Shown piece by piece: positions 17,902-26,517 of a stretch of DNA of 64,000 nucleotides. The notes under the pieces were generated by a model. The model made no database searches, was not told where the DNA came from, and saw only the letters and a list, made by a program, of their open reading frames with translations. How positions within the stretch are numbered: position 1 is the stretch's first letter; every line of letters begins with the position of its first letter. Position numbers and translations under genes: made by a program. Source of the stretch: Hyphomicrobiales bacterium (GTDB taxonomy: Bacteria; Pseudomonadota; Alphaproteobacteria; Rhizobiales; Rhizobiaceae); the NCBI GenBank assembly GCA_900472575.1, contig UCIV01000019.1, forward strand, positions 301,324-365,323. Direction: 5' to 3'.

Positions 17902-18662
17902 GCGATACGCTGACCGCGATCCTGCCGCTCGACGGCCTGCAATCGGCAGGGTCGGGGCCGCTTTACCTGAAACTGCGCCAGAGCCTGGAAGAGGCCATTC
18001 TTTCCGGCAAGCTCGGCCATGGCGACGCCTTGCCGGCCGAACGCGATCTTGCCGACTATGCCAATGTCAGCCGCGTCACTGTGCGCAAGGCGGTCGACGA
18101 TCTCGTCAAGGACGGCTTGCTTACGCGCAAGCACGGGTCCGGCACGTTCGTGGTCAAGCCGCTGTCGCGGGTCGAGCAGCCGCTGACCAAGCTCACTTCT
18201 TTCACCGAGGACATGGCGCGGCGCGGCCTTGTTTCCCGCTCGGAATGGCTGGAGCGCGGGCTGTTTCATCCCTCGCCGGAAGAGATGATGATGCTGGGCC
18301 TCGCCCCCGGCACGATGGTCGCCAGGATCGGCCGCCTGCGTTTTGGCAACGACATGCCGCTCGCAATCGAGCGGGCCAGCATTTCCGCCGAATTCCTGCC
18401 CGATCCTGTTTCGCTCACGGGTTCGCTTTATGCCGAACTGGAAAAAAAGAATGCGCGACCGGTGCGCGCCATCCAGCGCATTTCCGCCACCAACATGAAA
18501 AAGACCGATGCCGGGCTTCTGGAGGTGCCGATCGACGCCGCCGGCCTTTCGATCGAGCGGGTTTCCTATCTGGCATCCGGCCGGGTGGTCGAGTTGACGC
18601 GCTCGCTTTATCGCGGCGACGCCTATGATTTCGTGGCCGAGCTTTCGCTCGGAGAAAACTGA
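17898..18662 (+). CDS. GntR family transcriptional regulator (HutC subfamily)
   Basis: A 254-residue regulator: winged helix-turn-helix at about residues 20-90 (LPAERDLADYANVSRVTVRK), then a UTRA ligand domain from about 110 to 245, the HutC-type effector domain that in NagR/DasR proteins senses GlcN-6-P or GlcNAc-6-P. It overlaps the kinase by four bases and precedes the SIS deaminase by 18 bases, so it is made with the catabolic enzymes. It most likely represses both divergent operons through the paired TGGTAT sites at 16831-16994 and releases them when sugar phosphate accumulates. Confidence 0.92.
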   Translation: MSDTLTAILPLDGLQSAGSGPLYLKLRQSLEEAILSGKLGHGDALPAERDLADYANVSRVTVRKAVDDLVKDGLLTRKHGSGTFVVKPLSRVEQPLTKLTSFTEDMARRGLVSRSEWLERGLFHPSPEEMMMLGLAPGTMVARIGRLRFGNDMPLAIERASISAEFLPDPVSLTGSLYAELEKKNARPVRAIQRISATNMKKTDAGLLEVPIDAAGLSIERVSYLASGRVVELTRSLYRGDAYDFVAELSLGEN

Positions 18663-18680
18663 CAAGTCGAGGATTGCAAG

Positions 18681-19703
18681 ATGCTGACCCATATGCGCCA
18701 AGAGATCAACGAGATACCGGAAGCGGCGACCCGACTGCTCGACCGATCGGCTGCAGACCTTGCCAAGGCGGGTCAGGCGCTCCGCGACAAGGATCCGGCA
18801 TTCCTCGTGACGATCGCCCGTGGCTCTTCCGATCACGCCGCAACCTTCATCAAATACGCGATCGAACTGACGGCCGGCCGGCCAGTCGCTTCGCTCGGAC
18901 CATCGCTCGCCTCGATCTACGGCGCCGACCTCAAGCTTGGCGGCGGAGCGGCAATCGCCATCTCGCAGTCCGGCAAAAGCCCGGACATCGTCGCTATGGC
19001 TGAAGCGGCGACCAAGAGCGGTGCGGTGACCGTCGCGCTCACCAACACGCTTCCTTCGCCGATCACGCAAGCATCGCTTCATGCAGTCGATATCAACGCC
19101 GGCCCCGAACTTGCGGTCGCGGCAACAAAATCCTTTGTCAATTCCATCGTTGCCGGTCTTGCCCTTCTTTCGGAATGGACGGGCGACGATGCGCTCAAGG
19201 CCGCGGTTCGCGCTTTGCCGGACCATCTGGCAAAAGCCGTTACGCTCGACTGGAGCGAATTTTCCGGTCAACTTGGTGACGCGGAATCGCTCTACATGCT
19301 CGGCCGCGGCCCGGCGCTGGCGATTGCCAGCGAAGCAGCGCTGAAATTCAAGGAAACCTCCAACATGCATGCCGAGGCCTATTCGGCAGCCGAGGTGCTG
19401 CACGGCCCGGTGGCTTTGGTGGAAGACAGGTTTCCGGTGCTGGCCTTTGCCGCGCGCGATGCGGCCGAGGCTTCCATCGTCGAGATCGTCGACAGCCTTG
19501 CCGGCAAACGGGCTATGGCCTTCGCCACATCCGGCGAGGTGAAAGCCGCCAACAAGCTGCCTTTCATCGCGACCGGCCATCCGCTGACCGATGCACTGGC
19601 GCTGATCGTACCGTTCTATGGTTTCGTCGAAGCATGGTCCCGGTCCAAGGGCTTTAATCCCGATCAGCCTGCAGCTCTGAAGAAGATCACGGAAACGCTA
19701 TGA
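18681..19703 (+). CDS. SIS domain sugar isomerase/deaminase (NagB-II/AgaS type)
   Basis: A 340-residue protein of two SIS domains, resembling the isomerase half of glucosamine-6-phosphate synthase without its glutaminase domain. Visible are the sugar-phosphate motif AIAISQSGKSPDIV, ELAVAATKSFVNSIVAGLAL in the first domain, and LGRGPALAIASEAALKFKET in the second. Such proteins (NagB-II) deaminate glucosamine-6-phosphate to fructose-6-phosphate and ammonia. It overlaps nagA by four bases, so deacetylase and deaminase are coupled. The alternative name AgaS reflects galactosamine pathways, but the nagA and murQ context favours glucosamine. Confidence 0.87.
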   Translation: MLTHMRQEINEIPEAATRLLDRSAADLAKAGQALRDKDPAFLVTIARGSSDHAATFIKYAIELTAGRPVASLGPSLASIYGADLKLGGGAAIAISQSGKSPDIVAMAEAATKSGAVTVALTNTLPSPITQASLHAVDINAGPELAVAATKSFVNSIVAGLALLSEWTGDDALKAAVRALPDHLAKAVTLDWSEFSGQLGDAESLYMLGRGPALAIASEAALKFKETSNMHAEAYSAAEVLHGPVALVEDRFPVLAFAARDAAEASIVEIVDSLAGKRAMAFATSGEVKAANKLPFIATGHPLTDALALIVPFYGFVEAWSRSKGFNPDQPAALKKITETL

Positions 19704-20857
19704 CCCAGCAAAAGGCTCTCATCGGCAAGCGTGTATTCGACGGCTCGGGCTGGCATGAGGATGCTGCCGTTATTTTCGAAGGCGGAAAGATTACGGGCAT
19801 TCTTCCGGTCGATCTGCTCTCTGTGGATATGGAGACGATCGAAGGCGGTGAGATCATCGCACCCGGTTTCATCGATCTACAGGTGAATGGCGGCGGCGGG
19901 GTGCTTCTCAATGAAGAGCCGACCGTCGAAGGCATCGCCACGATCTGCGCCGCACACGCAAAATTCGGCACGACGGCGCTTTTGCCGACGCTGATTACCG
20001 ACACGTTCGAGATCACCAGCCGCACGGTCGCGGCCGGGATCGAGGCAAAGAAACAGGGTATTGCCGGTTTTCTCGGCCTGCATCTGGAAGGCCCTCATCT
20101 TTCGCTTGCCCGCAAGGGCGCGCATGATCCGACGCTTATCCGGCCGATGGAGGAGCAGGACCTCGAATTGATCCTCTCCTGCGGTGAGGCGCTCGACGCG
20201 CTGATGGTGACGATCGCGCCGGAAAGCGTTTCTCCCGAACAGGTCAACACGCTCGCGCGCGCCGCCATCACCGTCAGCCTCGGCCATACGGAAGCCAGCT
20301 ACGACACGGCTCGCCTCTATGCCACCGCCGGAGCGCGGACGGTTACCCATCTGTTCAACGCCATGAGCCCGCTCGGCCATCGCGAGCCGGGCATGGTCGG
20401 CGCGGCACTCGATACGAGAAACCTGCATGCCGGCCTGATTGCAGACGGCATCCATGTGCATCCGGCAGCGATGGCGGCAGCCCTGCGCGCCAAGAACGGA
20501 CCGGGAAAGATCTTTCTCGTGACCGACGCCATGTCGCCGATCGGCACAGACATGACATCGTTTACCCTCAACGGCCGGGAAATCCTGCGCCATGACGGCC
20601 GTCTCACGCTTGCCGACGGCACGCTTGCCGGCGCCGATATCGACATGGCTGCCTGCGTGCGGCTGGTTCACGAAACGCTCGATCTGCCGCTGGAGGAAGC
20701 GCTGCGAATGGCGTCGGCCTATCCGGCGGATGCCGTCCAGATTGCGGATAAAAAGGGATCGCTCAAGCCCGGGTTCGATGCCGATTTTGTGGTGCTGGAC
20801 GCAAGCCTTCACCCGCAGAGCACATGGATCGGCGGCGTCAGCGTTTATCAAGCATAG
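19700..20857 (+). CDS. nagA: N-acetylglucosamine-6-phosphate deacetylase
   Basis: A 385-residue amidohydrolase. The metal and substrate motifs PGFIDLQVNGGGG, GLHLEGPHLS, SLGHTEASYD and THLFNAMSPL are in the NagA order, and LVTDAMSPIG carries the catalytic Asp. It removes acetate from GlcNAc-6-phosphate in the cytoplasm, feeding the SIS deaminase encoded just before it. It ends the rightward operon (kinase, regulator, deaminase, deacetylase). The next feature is a short palindromic repeat, whose hairpin could also stabilise or end the transcript. Confidence 0.95.
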   Translation: MTQQKALIGKRVFDGSGWHEDAAVIFEGGKITGILPVDLLSVDMETIEGGEIIAPGFIDLQVNGGGGVLLNEEPTVEGIATICAAHAKFGTTALLPTLITDTFEITSRTVAAGIEAKKQGIAGFLGLHLEGPHLSLARKGAHDPTLIRPMEEQDLELILSCGEALDALMVTIAPESVSPEQVNTLARAAITVSLGHTEASYDTARLYATAGARTVTHLFNAMSPLGHREPGMVGAALDTRNLHAGLIADGIHVHPAAMAAALRAKNGPGKIFLVTDAMSPIGTDMTSFTLNGREILRHDGRLTLADGTLAGADIDMAACVRLVHETLDLPLEEALRMASAYPADAVQIADKKGSLKPGFDADFVVLDASLHPQSTWIGGVSVYQA

Positions 20858-20868
20858 ATTTGGGATTT

Positions 20869-20931
20869 GCCCCTTACCCTAGCCCTCTCCCCCGTAAACG
20901 GGGAGAAGGTGGTGGCAGACGGATGAGAGGC
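20869..20931. repeat. RIME-like intergenic palindromic repeat, short form
   Basis: Same family as 14438-14576 but with only one hairpin (CCCCGTAAACGGGG) between the outer arms CCCTTACCCTAGCCCTCT and GAGAAGGTGGTGGCAG. It lies between the converging nagA and histidine kinase genes, 12 bases after the nagA stop and 12 bases before the kinase stop. Confidence 0.7.
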
Positions 20932-20942
20932 TGGCGGCTTGC

Positions 20943-22337
20943 CTATGCCGTAACCGAAAAAACAACGCGCACCTTCAGACCCTTGCCTCCAGCGCCATCT
21001 TCGAGGCTGAGGCTTGCACCATGCAGCCGCGCGATTTCCTCCACGATCGGAAGGCCCAACCCGGTTCCCGGTCGCCCCTGCCCGCTTACATCGCCGCGCT
21101 CAAAGCGCCTCAGCACAGTTTCGCGGCGATCAGGCGGGATGCCCGGCCCGTTATCCTCAACCTCAACACATGCTCCGCCTTGCTGGCCAGCAACACGCAC
21201 CGTCACCTCAGCACCTGCACCGGCATAAAGCAGCGCGTTGGAAACCAGGTTTTTCACCAGTTCGCCAATCAGGATGGGTTCGACGATGGCCGTCACCTCT
21301 CCCGCTCCTTCGAATCCGAGATCGATACCCGCTTCGGCTGCACGCGGCACATGCTCGGCGGTGACGGTACGGGCCAGATCCACGAGATCGACTTGGCGCA
21401 TTGCGGTCGAACGGCTGGCGGCATCAATCCGCGCCATGAGGAGAAGCTGGGCCAATATACGCTCCGCATCGCCCACGGCTTCATCCGCCTTTTCCGCTGC
21501 CTGCTGAACCTCGCTCAGATCACCTGACCGCCTGGCAAGCGTCAGCTGGGTGCGGACGATCGCAAGCGGGGTGCGCAACTGATGCCCGGCATTGCCGGTG
21601 AAATGGCGAAGCGCATCGAGCGCACCCTCAAGCCGGACCATGAAGGAATTGACGGTATCGACCAGTCCCTGCACCTCGTTCGGAACCCGCTCAGTAATCG
21701 GATGCAGGTCATCGGGGCTGCGCTCCGACAGTGCTTCACTGAAGCGATAGAGCGGACGAAGCGACAGCGTGACGGCAACCCAGACGATCGCCGCCGCCCC
21801 CAGGATCATGAAGAGGATACGCAGCGCGGACCGTAACAGGATCGCATGGGTCAGCTGCTGGCGGGCAATCGTCGTCTCGGCTACCGTCACGGTAAAGGGT
21901 ACCGAATTGATGCCGGTAGAGGCCGAACGCGCCAGTGCTGCAACCCGGATCGGCTCGCCGCGAAAGACTGCATCACCGAAGGCCGCCGCCTGCCCCTCGC
22001 GTCGCTGGATCGACGGCAGGTTCTGGTAACCGGTGACGAACGTGCCAGGCGGTCCGTCGACCCGATAGAAAACACGGTCCTGCGCAGCGGATGTCAGCAT
22101 TTCCAATGCGACATAGGGAATATCGACCTCCAGCGAGCCGTCTTCCGAAACAATCACCCGTTCGGCGATGGCAAGCGCCGATCCTGCCAGAACACGGTCC
22201 GAAACCTCGTTCGCGGTATCGATCGCCTCGTCCCAAGTGTCGATCATAGCGATCGCGCCGATTGCGGCCGTGGAGACCAGAAGCCAAGCAAGCAGGCGAC
22301 GGCGCAGGGAATAGGCGCTTAGGGCAGCGCCCGTCAT
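20943..22337 (-). CDS. Sensor histidine kinase (TctE type)
   Basis: A 464-residue membrane kinase: first helix at about 14-32, a periplasmic sensor region of about 130 residues, second helix near 175-195 (LRILFMILGAAAIVWVAVTL), HAMP, then the H-box HFTGNAGHQLRTPLAIVRTQ with the phospho-accepting His. The ATP-binding lobe has ELVKNLVSNALLY (N box), VEVEDNGPGIPP and GRPGTGLGLPIVEEIARLHG. It starts four bases inside the response-regulator gene, so both are made together. The neighbouring binding protein and TctCBA genes identify it as a tricarboxylate-type sensor, likely reading a periplasmic ligand or ligand-loaded binding protein. Confidence 0.92.
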   Translation of the reverse strand: MTGAALSAYSLRRRLLAWLLVSTAAIGAIAMIDTWDEAIDTANEVSDRVLAGSALAIAERVIVSEDGSLEVDIPYVALEMLTSAAQDRVFYRVDGPPGTFVTGYQNLPSIQRREGQAAAFGDAVFRGEPIRVAALARSASTGINSVPFTVTVAETTIARQQLTHAILLRSALRILFMILGAAAIVWVAVTLSLRPLYRFSEALSERSPDDLHPITERVPNEVQGLVDTVNSFMVRLEGALDALRHFTGNAGHQLRTPLAIVRTQLTLARRSGDLSEVQQAAEKADEAVGDAERILAQLLLMARIDAASRSTAMRQVDLVDLARTVTAEHVPRAAEAGIDLGFEGAGEVTAIVEPILIGELVKNLVSNALLYAGAGAEVTVRVAGQQGGACVEVEDNGPGIPPDRRETVLRRFERGDVSGQGRPGTGLGLPIVEEIARLHGASLSLEDGAGGKGLKVRVVFSVTA

Positions 22338-23011
22338 GGCGCGGTCCTCGCGGCTTCGAGATAATAACCAATGCCGCGGGCAGTTTTCACGGTCAGCCCG
22401 TGCGGCAATAGTCTTTTTCTTAGCCGGCTCACATATTGTTCGATGGCATTGGCCGACAGGTCGTCGTCGAAACCCGTCAGAGAAGCGACGATCGCTTCCT
22501 TCGAGACGACCTTGCCCATGCGCAGGAACAGCAATTCCAGAAGCGCGATCTCCCGGGCCGGAATGTCGAGCGGCGTGCCACTGCAGGAAAATGTCCGCGA
22601 TGTCAGGTCAAAGGTCACGCCGCCATGGCTGATGACCGAGCTACGCAGGCCCGCCTGGCGGCGCAGCAGAACACGGATTCGCGCTTCGAATTCCGGCACA
22701 TCGAAAGGCTTGATCATATAGTCGTCGGCCCCGAGATCGAGCCCACGCACCCGCTCCTCCGGCAGGCCCCGTGCCGTCAGGATCATCACCGCCGCGCGGT
22801 TCTGGCGGGCGCGCATGGCGCGCAGCACATCGAGACCATCCATTTCCGGCAGGTTCAGGTCGAGGATGACGAGATCATAGGCTTGAGCTGCGGCAGCCGC
22901 CTCGGCAGACGCACCATCGGCAACGAAATCGACGACATAACCGCTACTGCGAAGAATGGCCTGAAGGCCCTCGGCCAGAGCCAGATTATCCTCGACCAGC
23001 AATATACGCAC
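22334..23011 (-). CDS. Response regulator, OmpR/PhoB family (TctD type)
   Basis: A 225-residue regulator. The receiver domain has acidic Glu7/Asp8, phospho-acceptor Asp51 (DLVILDLNLPEMDG) and the conserved Lys in DDYMIKPFD. A winged-helix DNA-binding domain follows (AIEQYVSRLRKRLLPHGLTV, then TARGIGYYLE). It is the partner of the kinase that overlaps it. OmpR-family proteins bind pairs of direct repeats 10-11 bases apart; such a pair (ATGTCAGGT twice) lies upstream of tctC at 24891-24910, the likely target. Confidence 0.93.
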   Translation of the reverse strand: MRILLVEDNLALAEGLQAILRSSGYVVDFVADGASAEAAAAAQAYDLVILDLNLPEMDGLDVLRAMRARQNRAAVMILTARGLPEERVRGLDLGADDYMIKPFDVPEFEARIRVLLRRQAGLRSSVISHGGVTFDLTSRTFSCSGTPLDIPAREIALLELLFLRMGKVVSKEAIVASLTGFDDDLSANAIEQYVSRLRKRLLPHGLTVKTARGIGYYLEAARTAP

Positions 23012-23083
23012 GAAATCCCCCCGCTTGCCCGCCGACTATAATCGGTGAAGCGGAGAGATGTCACGATGGCGAGGCGCTGATAG

Positions 23084-23590
23084 TCAGGGACGGCCGAGAT
23101 AATCCATCTTGCCGACCGGCACGCCCTTGTGGCGCAGGATCGCGTAAGCCGTGGTGACATGGAAATAGAAGTTCGGCAGCGCGAAACCGAGCACATAGCT
23201 CTTGCCGTTAAACGTGGTTTCGCCCGAACGGGTCTTCAGCACGACCTCGATATCCTCGCGATCCGCCATCGAGGCCGGCACCACGTCTTTCAGGAAAGCA
23301 ACGGTTTTTTCGATACGGGCATGGAGATCGGCAAACGTCACCTCGTCATCGGAAAAAGGCACATTCTCGACGCCGCCGACACGAACCGGCACGAACTTGG
23401 CGCTGTCGCTTGCACGCTGGATCTGGCCGGTCAGCGGCAACATGTCCTCGATCAGCCGGGCTTCGAGAAGCTCCTTGTGGGCGATCCCCTTTTCATCCGT
23501 AAAGGCCTCGCCCTTCTTGAGGATTTCGGTGAGATTGGCAAAGCCGCGCAGGAAGGCCGGCACGGAGACGTCGTAGAGCGAGAGAGACAT
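23084..23590 (-). CDS. DUF1993 family protein
   Basis: A 168-residue soluble protein of the DUF1993 family, with MSLSLYDVSVPAFLRGFANL at the start and FALPNFYFHVTTAYAILRHK near the C-terminus; the family resembles the DinB-like four-helix fold. Its function is unknown. The ATG at 23590 is preceded by GAGGT at suitable distance; an in-frame extension of 49 residues upstream lacks family features and is rejected. It lies between the two-component genes and the divergent binding protein, with no evident link to either. Confidence 0.85.
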   Translation of the reverse strand: MSLSLYDVSVPAFLRGFANLTEILKKGEAFTDEKGIAHKELLEARLIEDMLPLTGQIQRASDSAKFVPVRVGGVENVPFSDDEVTFADLHARIEKTVAFLKDVVPASMADREDIEVVLKTRSGETTFNGKSYVLGFALPNFYFHVTTAYAILRHKGVPVGKMDYLGRP

Positions 23591-23746
23591 GGGGAACCTC
23601 GTTGGGGGCAGAGAAAGAATTACCGGCATCAGGTAGGCAGTCGTAGCGGCCGAACAAGGATGCTCGAACAATGCGTTGCGCCTGTGGCCGGGCGGACACG
23701 CCCGTGGCAGCTTGCCGCAGGCTTCGGCCTCAGGCATTGTCCGTAC

Positions 23747-24832
23747 ATGACGCGCCTTACATTCCTTTGTCTCTGTCTCATCGGGCTCTGTCCTGCCTTT
23801 CTGGCTGGAACGAGCGCCGCGAATGTGCTGATGTTTCCGGCTCTCTCCGGCAAACAGAATGCGGCAGTGCTGACCGTCTATTCATCGCTGGACGAGGGGC
23901 TTGCAAAGCCGATGATCGCCGGTTTCCAGGCTGCCAATCCAGATGTCGCGGTCGCCTATGAGGACATGCTGACCGGCGAAATCTACGACCGCATCGTGCG
24001 CGAGACCGATGCGGGGAAAAAGACAGCCGACTTCGCCTTTTCCTCGGCCATGGACCTGCAGGTGAAACTCGCCAATGACGGATATGCCCAGGCGAGCGAC
24101 CTGCCGATGAGCGGGCGCTGGCCGCAATGGGCGAACTGGCGCAATACCGTCTATGCGCTCACCTTCGAACCGGCCGTCTTCGTTTATCACAAGCCGAGCT
24201 TTAAGAACGAGGCCCCACCCGCCAGCCGAGCCGAATTCATCGAATTCCTGCACAAACACGGCGATTCGGTCCATGGGCGGATCGGCACCTATGACATCGA
24301 ACGTTCCGGCGTCGGTTTTCTGTTCATGTCGCGCGACCAGGAACAGTTCGGCGATATCTGGTCCGTGGTGCGCGCCATGGGCGCGGCGGGAGTAAAACTC
24401 TATTCGACAAGCGGCGCGATCCTCGAACGCGTGGCCGATGGCCGGTTTCTGCTCGGCTACAATATCGTCGGCTCCTATGCCGCCGACTGGGCCTCGCGTT
24501 ACCCGAATGTCGGCATCGTCCTACCCAAGGATTATACTGTCGTGATGTCGCGCATCGGGCTCGTTCCGCAGGCTGCGGCCAATGCCGATCTCGGCAAGCG
24601 GTACCTGGAATTCTTCATGTCGAAAGAAGGCCAGACGATCATGGCTCGGGAGTTGCAGATCCCCGCCGTCAGCCCGGAAGTCGCCGGCAACAATACGGCG
24701 ACGACGATGCGCGAAATGCTCGGCGGACAGTTGAAGCCGGTGCCTGTCAGCCTCGGTCTGATGGTCTATCTTGATCAGGTGAAGCGAGCGCGATTGATCT
24801 CGAAATGGAACGAGGAACTGCGACATCAATAG
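23747..24832 (+). CDS. Periplasmic substrate-binding protein (Fe3+/AfuA-like family)
   Basis: A 361-residue exported protein: a signal peptide of about 25 residues (LTFLCLCLIGLCPAFLAGTS), then TVYSSLDEGLAKPMIAGFQA, the typical opening of the AfuA/FutA-like type II binding proteins, and LEFFMSKEGQTIMARELQIP near the end. There are no permease or ATPase genes beside it. It sits between a TctDE-like sensor pair and TctCBA, and relatives in this setting are thought to present a ligand to the sensor kinase rather than to a transporter. That role is inference; the fold assignment is firm. The start at 23747 gives a proper signal peptide, whereas the open frame extends far upstream antisense to the DUF1993 gene. 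Confidence 0.87.
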   Translation: MTRLTFLCLCLIGLCPAFLAGTSAANVLMFPALSGKQNAAVLTVYSSLDEGLAKPMIAGFQAANPDVAVAYEDMLTGEIYDRIVRETDAGKKTADFAFSSAMDLQVKLANDGYAQASDLPMSGRWPQWANWRNTVYALTFEPAVFVYHKPSFKNEAPPASRAEFIEFLHKHGDSVHGRIGTYDIERSGVGFLFMSRDQEQFGDIWSVVRAMGAAGVKLYSTSGAILERVADGRFLLGYNIVGSYAADWASRYPNVGIVLPKDYTVVMSRIGLVPQAAANADLGKRYLEFFMSKEGQTIMARELQIPAVSPEVAGNNTATTMREMLGGQLKPVPVSLGLMVYLDQVKRARLISKWNEELRHQ

Positions 24833-24890
24833 GACTTGAAAAAGCTGGCATCGTTACTTGGTTTTCTGCAAGAATGACTGTCGTCAAGCG

Positions 24891-24910
24891 ATGTCAGGTA
24901 AATGTCAGGT
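24891..24910 (+). promoter_or_regulatory. Direct-repeat operator upstream of tctC, probable TctD site
   Basis: ATGTCAGGT occurs at 24891-24899 and again at 24902-24910, one helical turn (11 bases) apart, about 150 bases before the tctC start. Tandem direct repeats at this spacing are what OmpR-family response regulators bind. The rest of the 24833-25060 gap shows no other clear signal. Confidence 0.55.
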
Positions 24911-25060
24911 TCTTGTGATCGCTTGAGCGCATGCGGCCTCCATGGAGGTGGGGCCGTCGATAACGGGAGGAGAATGGCGGGCGACATGTCGCTGCGCCCA
25001 AAACATCCTTCCGTTGCGTAAAAACACTTCGTCTCGCGGGACGACAACGGAGGACATACC

Positions 25061-26005
25061 TTGAAACATTTCTTGCTCGCTTCCTTCCTCGCAAGTGCAA
25101 TCGCCCTTCCGGCGGTTGCCGCCGATTATTCGATCATGGCGCCGGCAGCACCGGGCGGCGGCTGGGACCAGACCGCGCGCACGATGCAGACCGTGCTGCA
25201 GCAGGAGAAGATCTCCAACCGCGTCCAGGTGATGAACGTTCCGGGCGCAGGCGGCACGATCGGCATCGCCCAGTTCGCCAGCCAGCAGAAGGGCAACCCG
25301 AATGCGCTTCTCGTCGGCGGTTACGTCATGGTCGGCGCGATCCTCACCAACAAGTCGCCCGTCACCCTGAAGGACGTCACCCCGATCGCGCGGCTGACCG
25401 GCGAATACGAAGTCATCGTCGTGCCGGCCTCGTCCGACATCAAGTCGATCGGCGATCTCGTCACCAAGCTGAAGGCTGATCCGGGTTCGGTTTCCTGGGG
25501 CGGCGGTTCGGCCGGCGGTACCGACCATATCGGCGCGGGCCTGATCGCCAAGGCTGCCGGCGTCGATCCGACCAAGATCAACTATATCGCGTTCTCCGGC
25601 GGCGGCGAAGCACTGGCCGCAATCCTGGGCAGCCAGGTGACGGCGGGCATCTCGTCCTATGGCGAGTTCGAAAGCCAGATCAAGGCCGGTTCGCTGCGCC
25701 TTCTGGCGATCTCTTCGGCTGAAAAGATCGACGGCATCGATGCGCCGACGCTGAAGGAAAGCGGTCTCGACGTCGTGCTGCAGAACTGGCGCATGGTTGC
25801 CGCTGCTCCGGGCATTACCGAAGAGCAGAAGAAGGCAATCGCCACCGATATCGAAAAGCTCGCCAAGTCGGGCAAGTGGCAGGAAAACCTGAAGACCAAG
25901 GGCTGGATGGACACCTATCTGTCGGGCGCGGCCTTCGACGAACAGCTTGCCAAGGACATCGCCTCCACCGAGACGATCCTGAAAGAAATCGGACTGGTTA
26001 AATGA
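25061..26005 (+). CDS. tctC: Tripartite tricarboxylate transporter substrate-binding protein
   Basis: A 314-residue exported binding protein of the Bug/TctC family. The signal peptide is [20 protein letters not shown]; the mature protein has [20 protein letters not shown] and [17 protein letters not shown], the family's carboxylate-binding loops. The start is TTG at 25061, supported by GGAGG seven bases upstream and by the signal peptide that begins there; no in-frame ATG fits. It delivers a di- or tricarboxylate to the TctA/TctB membrane unit, and overlaps tctB by four bases. Confidence 0.95.
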   Translation: MKHFLLASFLASAIALPAVAADYSIMAPAAPGGGWDQTARTMQTVLQQEKISNRVQVMNVPGAGGTIGIAQFASQQKGNPNALLVGGYVMVGAILTNKSPVTLKDVTPIARLTGEYEVIVVPASSDIKSIGDLVTKLKADPGSVSWGGGSAGGTDHIGAGLIAKAAGVDPTKINYIAFSGGGEALAAILGSQVTAGISSYGEFESQIKAGSLRLLAISSAEKIDGIDAPTLKESGLDVVLQNWRMVAAAPGITEEQKKAIATDIEKLAKSGKWQENLKTKGWMDTYLSGAAFDEQLAKDIASTETILKEIGLVK

Positions 26006-26496
26006 GTTCTGACACACCAAAGAGCTCGAGCGAGCGCCGCCCTGATTGGGCGGCGCTTGTCATCGCAGCCGTTCTCGCCATCGTTGCCGGCGTCATCTTC
26101 GTCGACGTATCGCGCCTGACAGCCACGACCGGCTATTCGCCGATCGGCCCGGCTTCGGTTCCTTACTGGATCGGCTTCGGCTTGATCGGCCTTGCCATCT
26201 GGACCGTATTTGCAGCCTTCCGTCACGATTTTCCCGAGCGCGAGCGTCAGGAAATCAGCCCGGTCCTTTGGGTTGTCGGTGGCCTTCTCGCCCAGATGAT
26301 CCTGATCCGCCTTGCCGGCTTCTCCATCGCAACCGGCCTGCTGTTCGGCCTTGCCGCCCGCGGTTTCGGTGCGCGCAAGCTGCATATCAGCATTCCGGTC
26401 GGTATCGCCATCTGTCTTGCCATCTGGTGGCTGTTTGCGGGCGTATTACAGCTCTCGCTTCCCGCCGGCCCGCTTGAAAACCTGCTCCTCCAGTAA
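26002..26496 (+). CDS. tctB: Tripartite tricarboxylate transporter small membrane subunit
   Basis: A 164-residue membrane protein with four predicted helices, among them WAALVIAAVLAIVAGVIFVD near the N-terminus and a last helix in VGIAICLAIWWLFAGVLQLS. Together with the gene order tctC-tctB-tctA this identifies the poorly conserved small subunit. It overlaps tctC by four bases and is followed by tctA after 21 bases, preceded by GGAGCCGGAGAG. Confidence 0.92.
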   Translation: MSSDTPKSSSERRPDWAALVIAAVLAIVAGVIFVDVSRLTATTGYSPIGPASVPYWIGFGLIGLAIWTVFAAFRHDFPERERQEISPVLWVVGGLLAQMILIRLAGFSIATGLLFGLAARGFGARKLHISIPVGIAICLAIWWLFAGVLQLSLPAGPLENLLLQ

Positions 26497-26517
26497 CCGG
26501 AGCCGGAGAGACATCCC

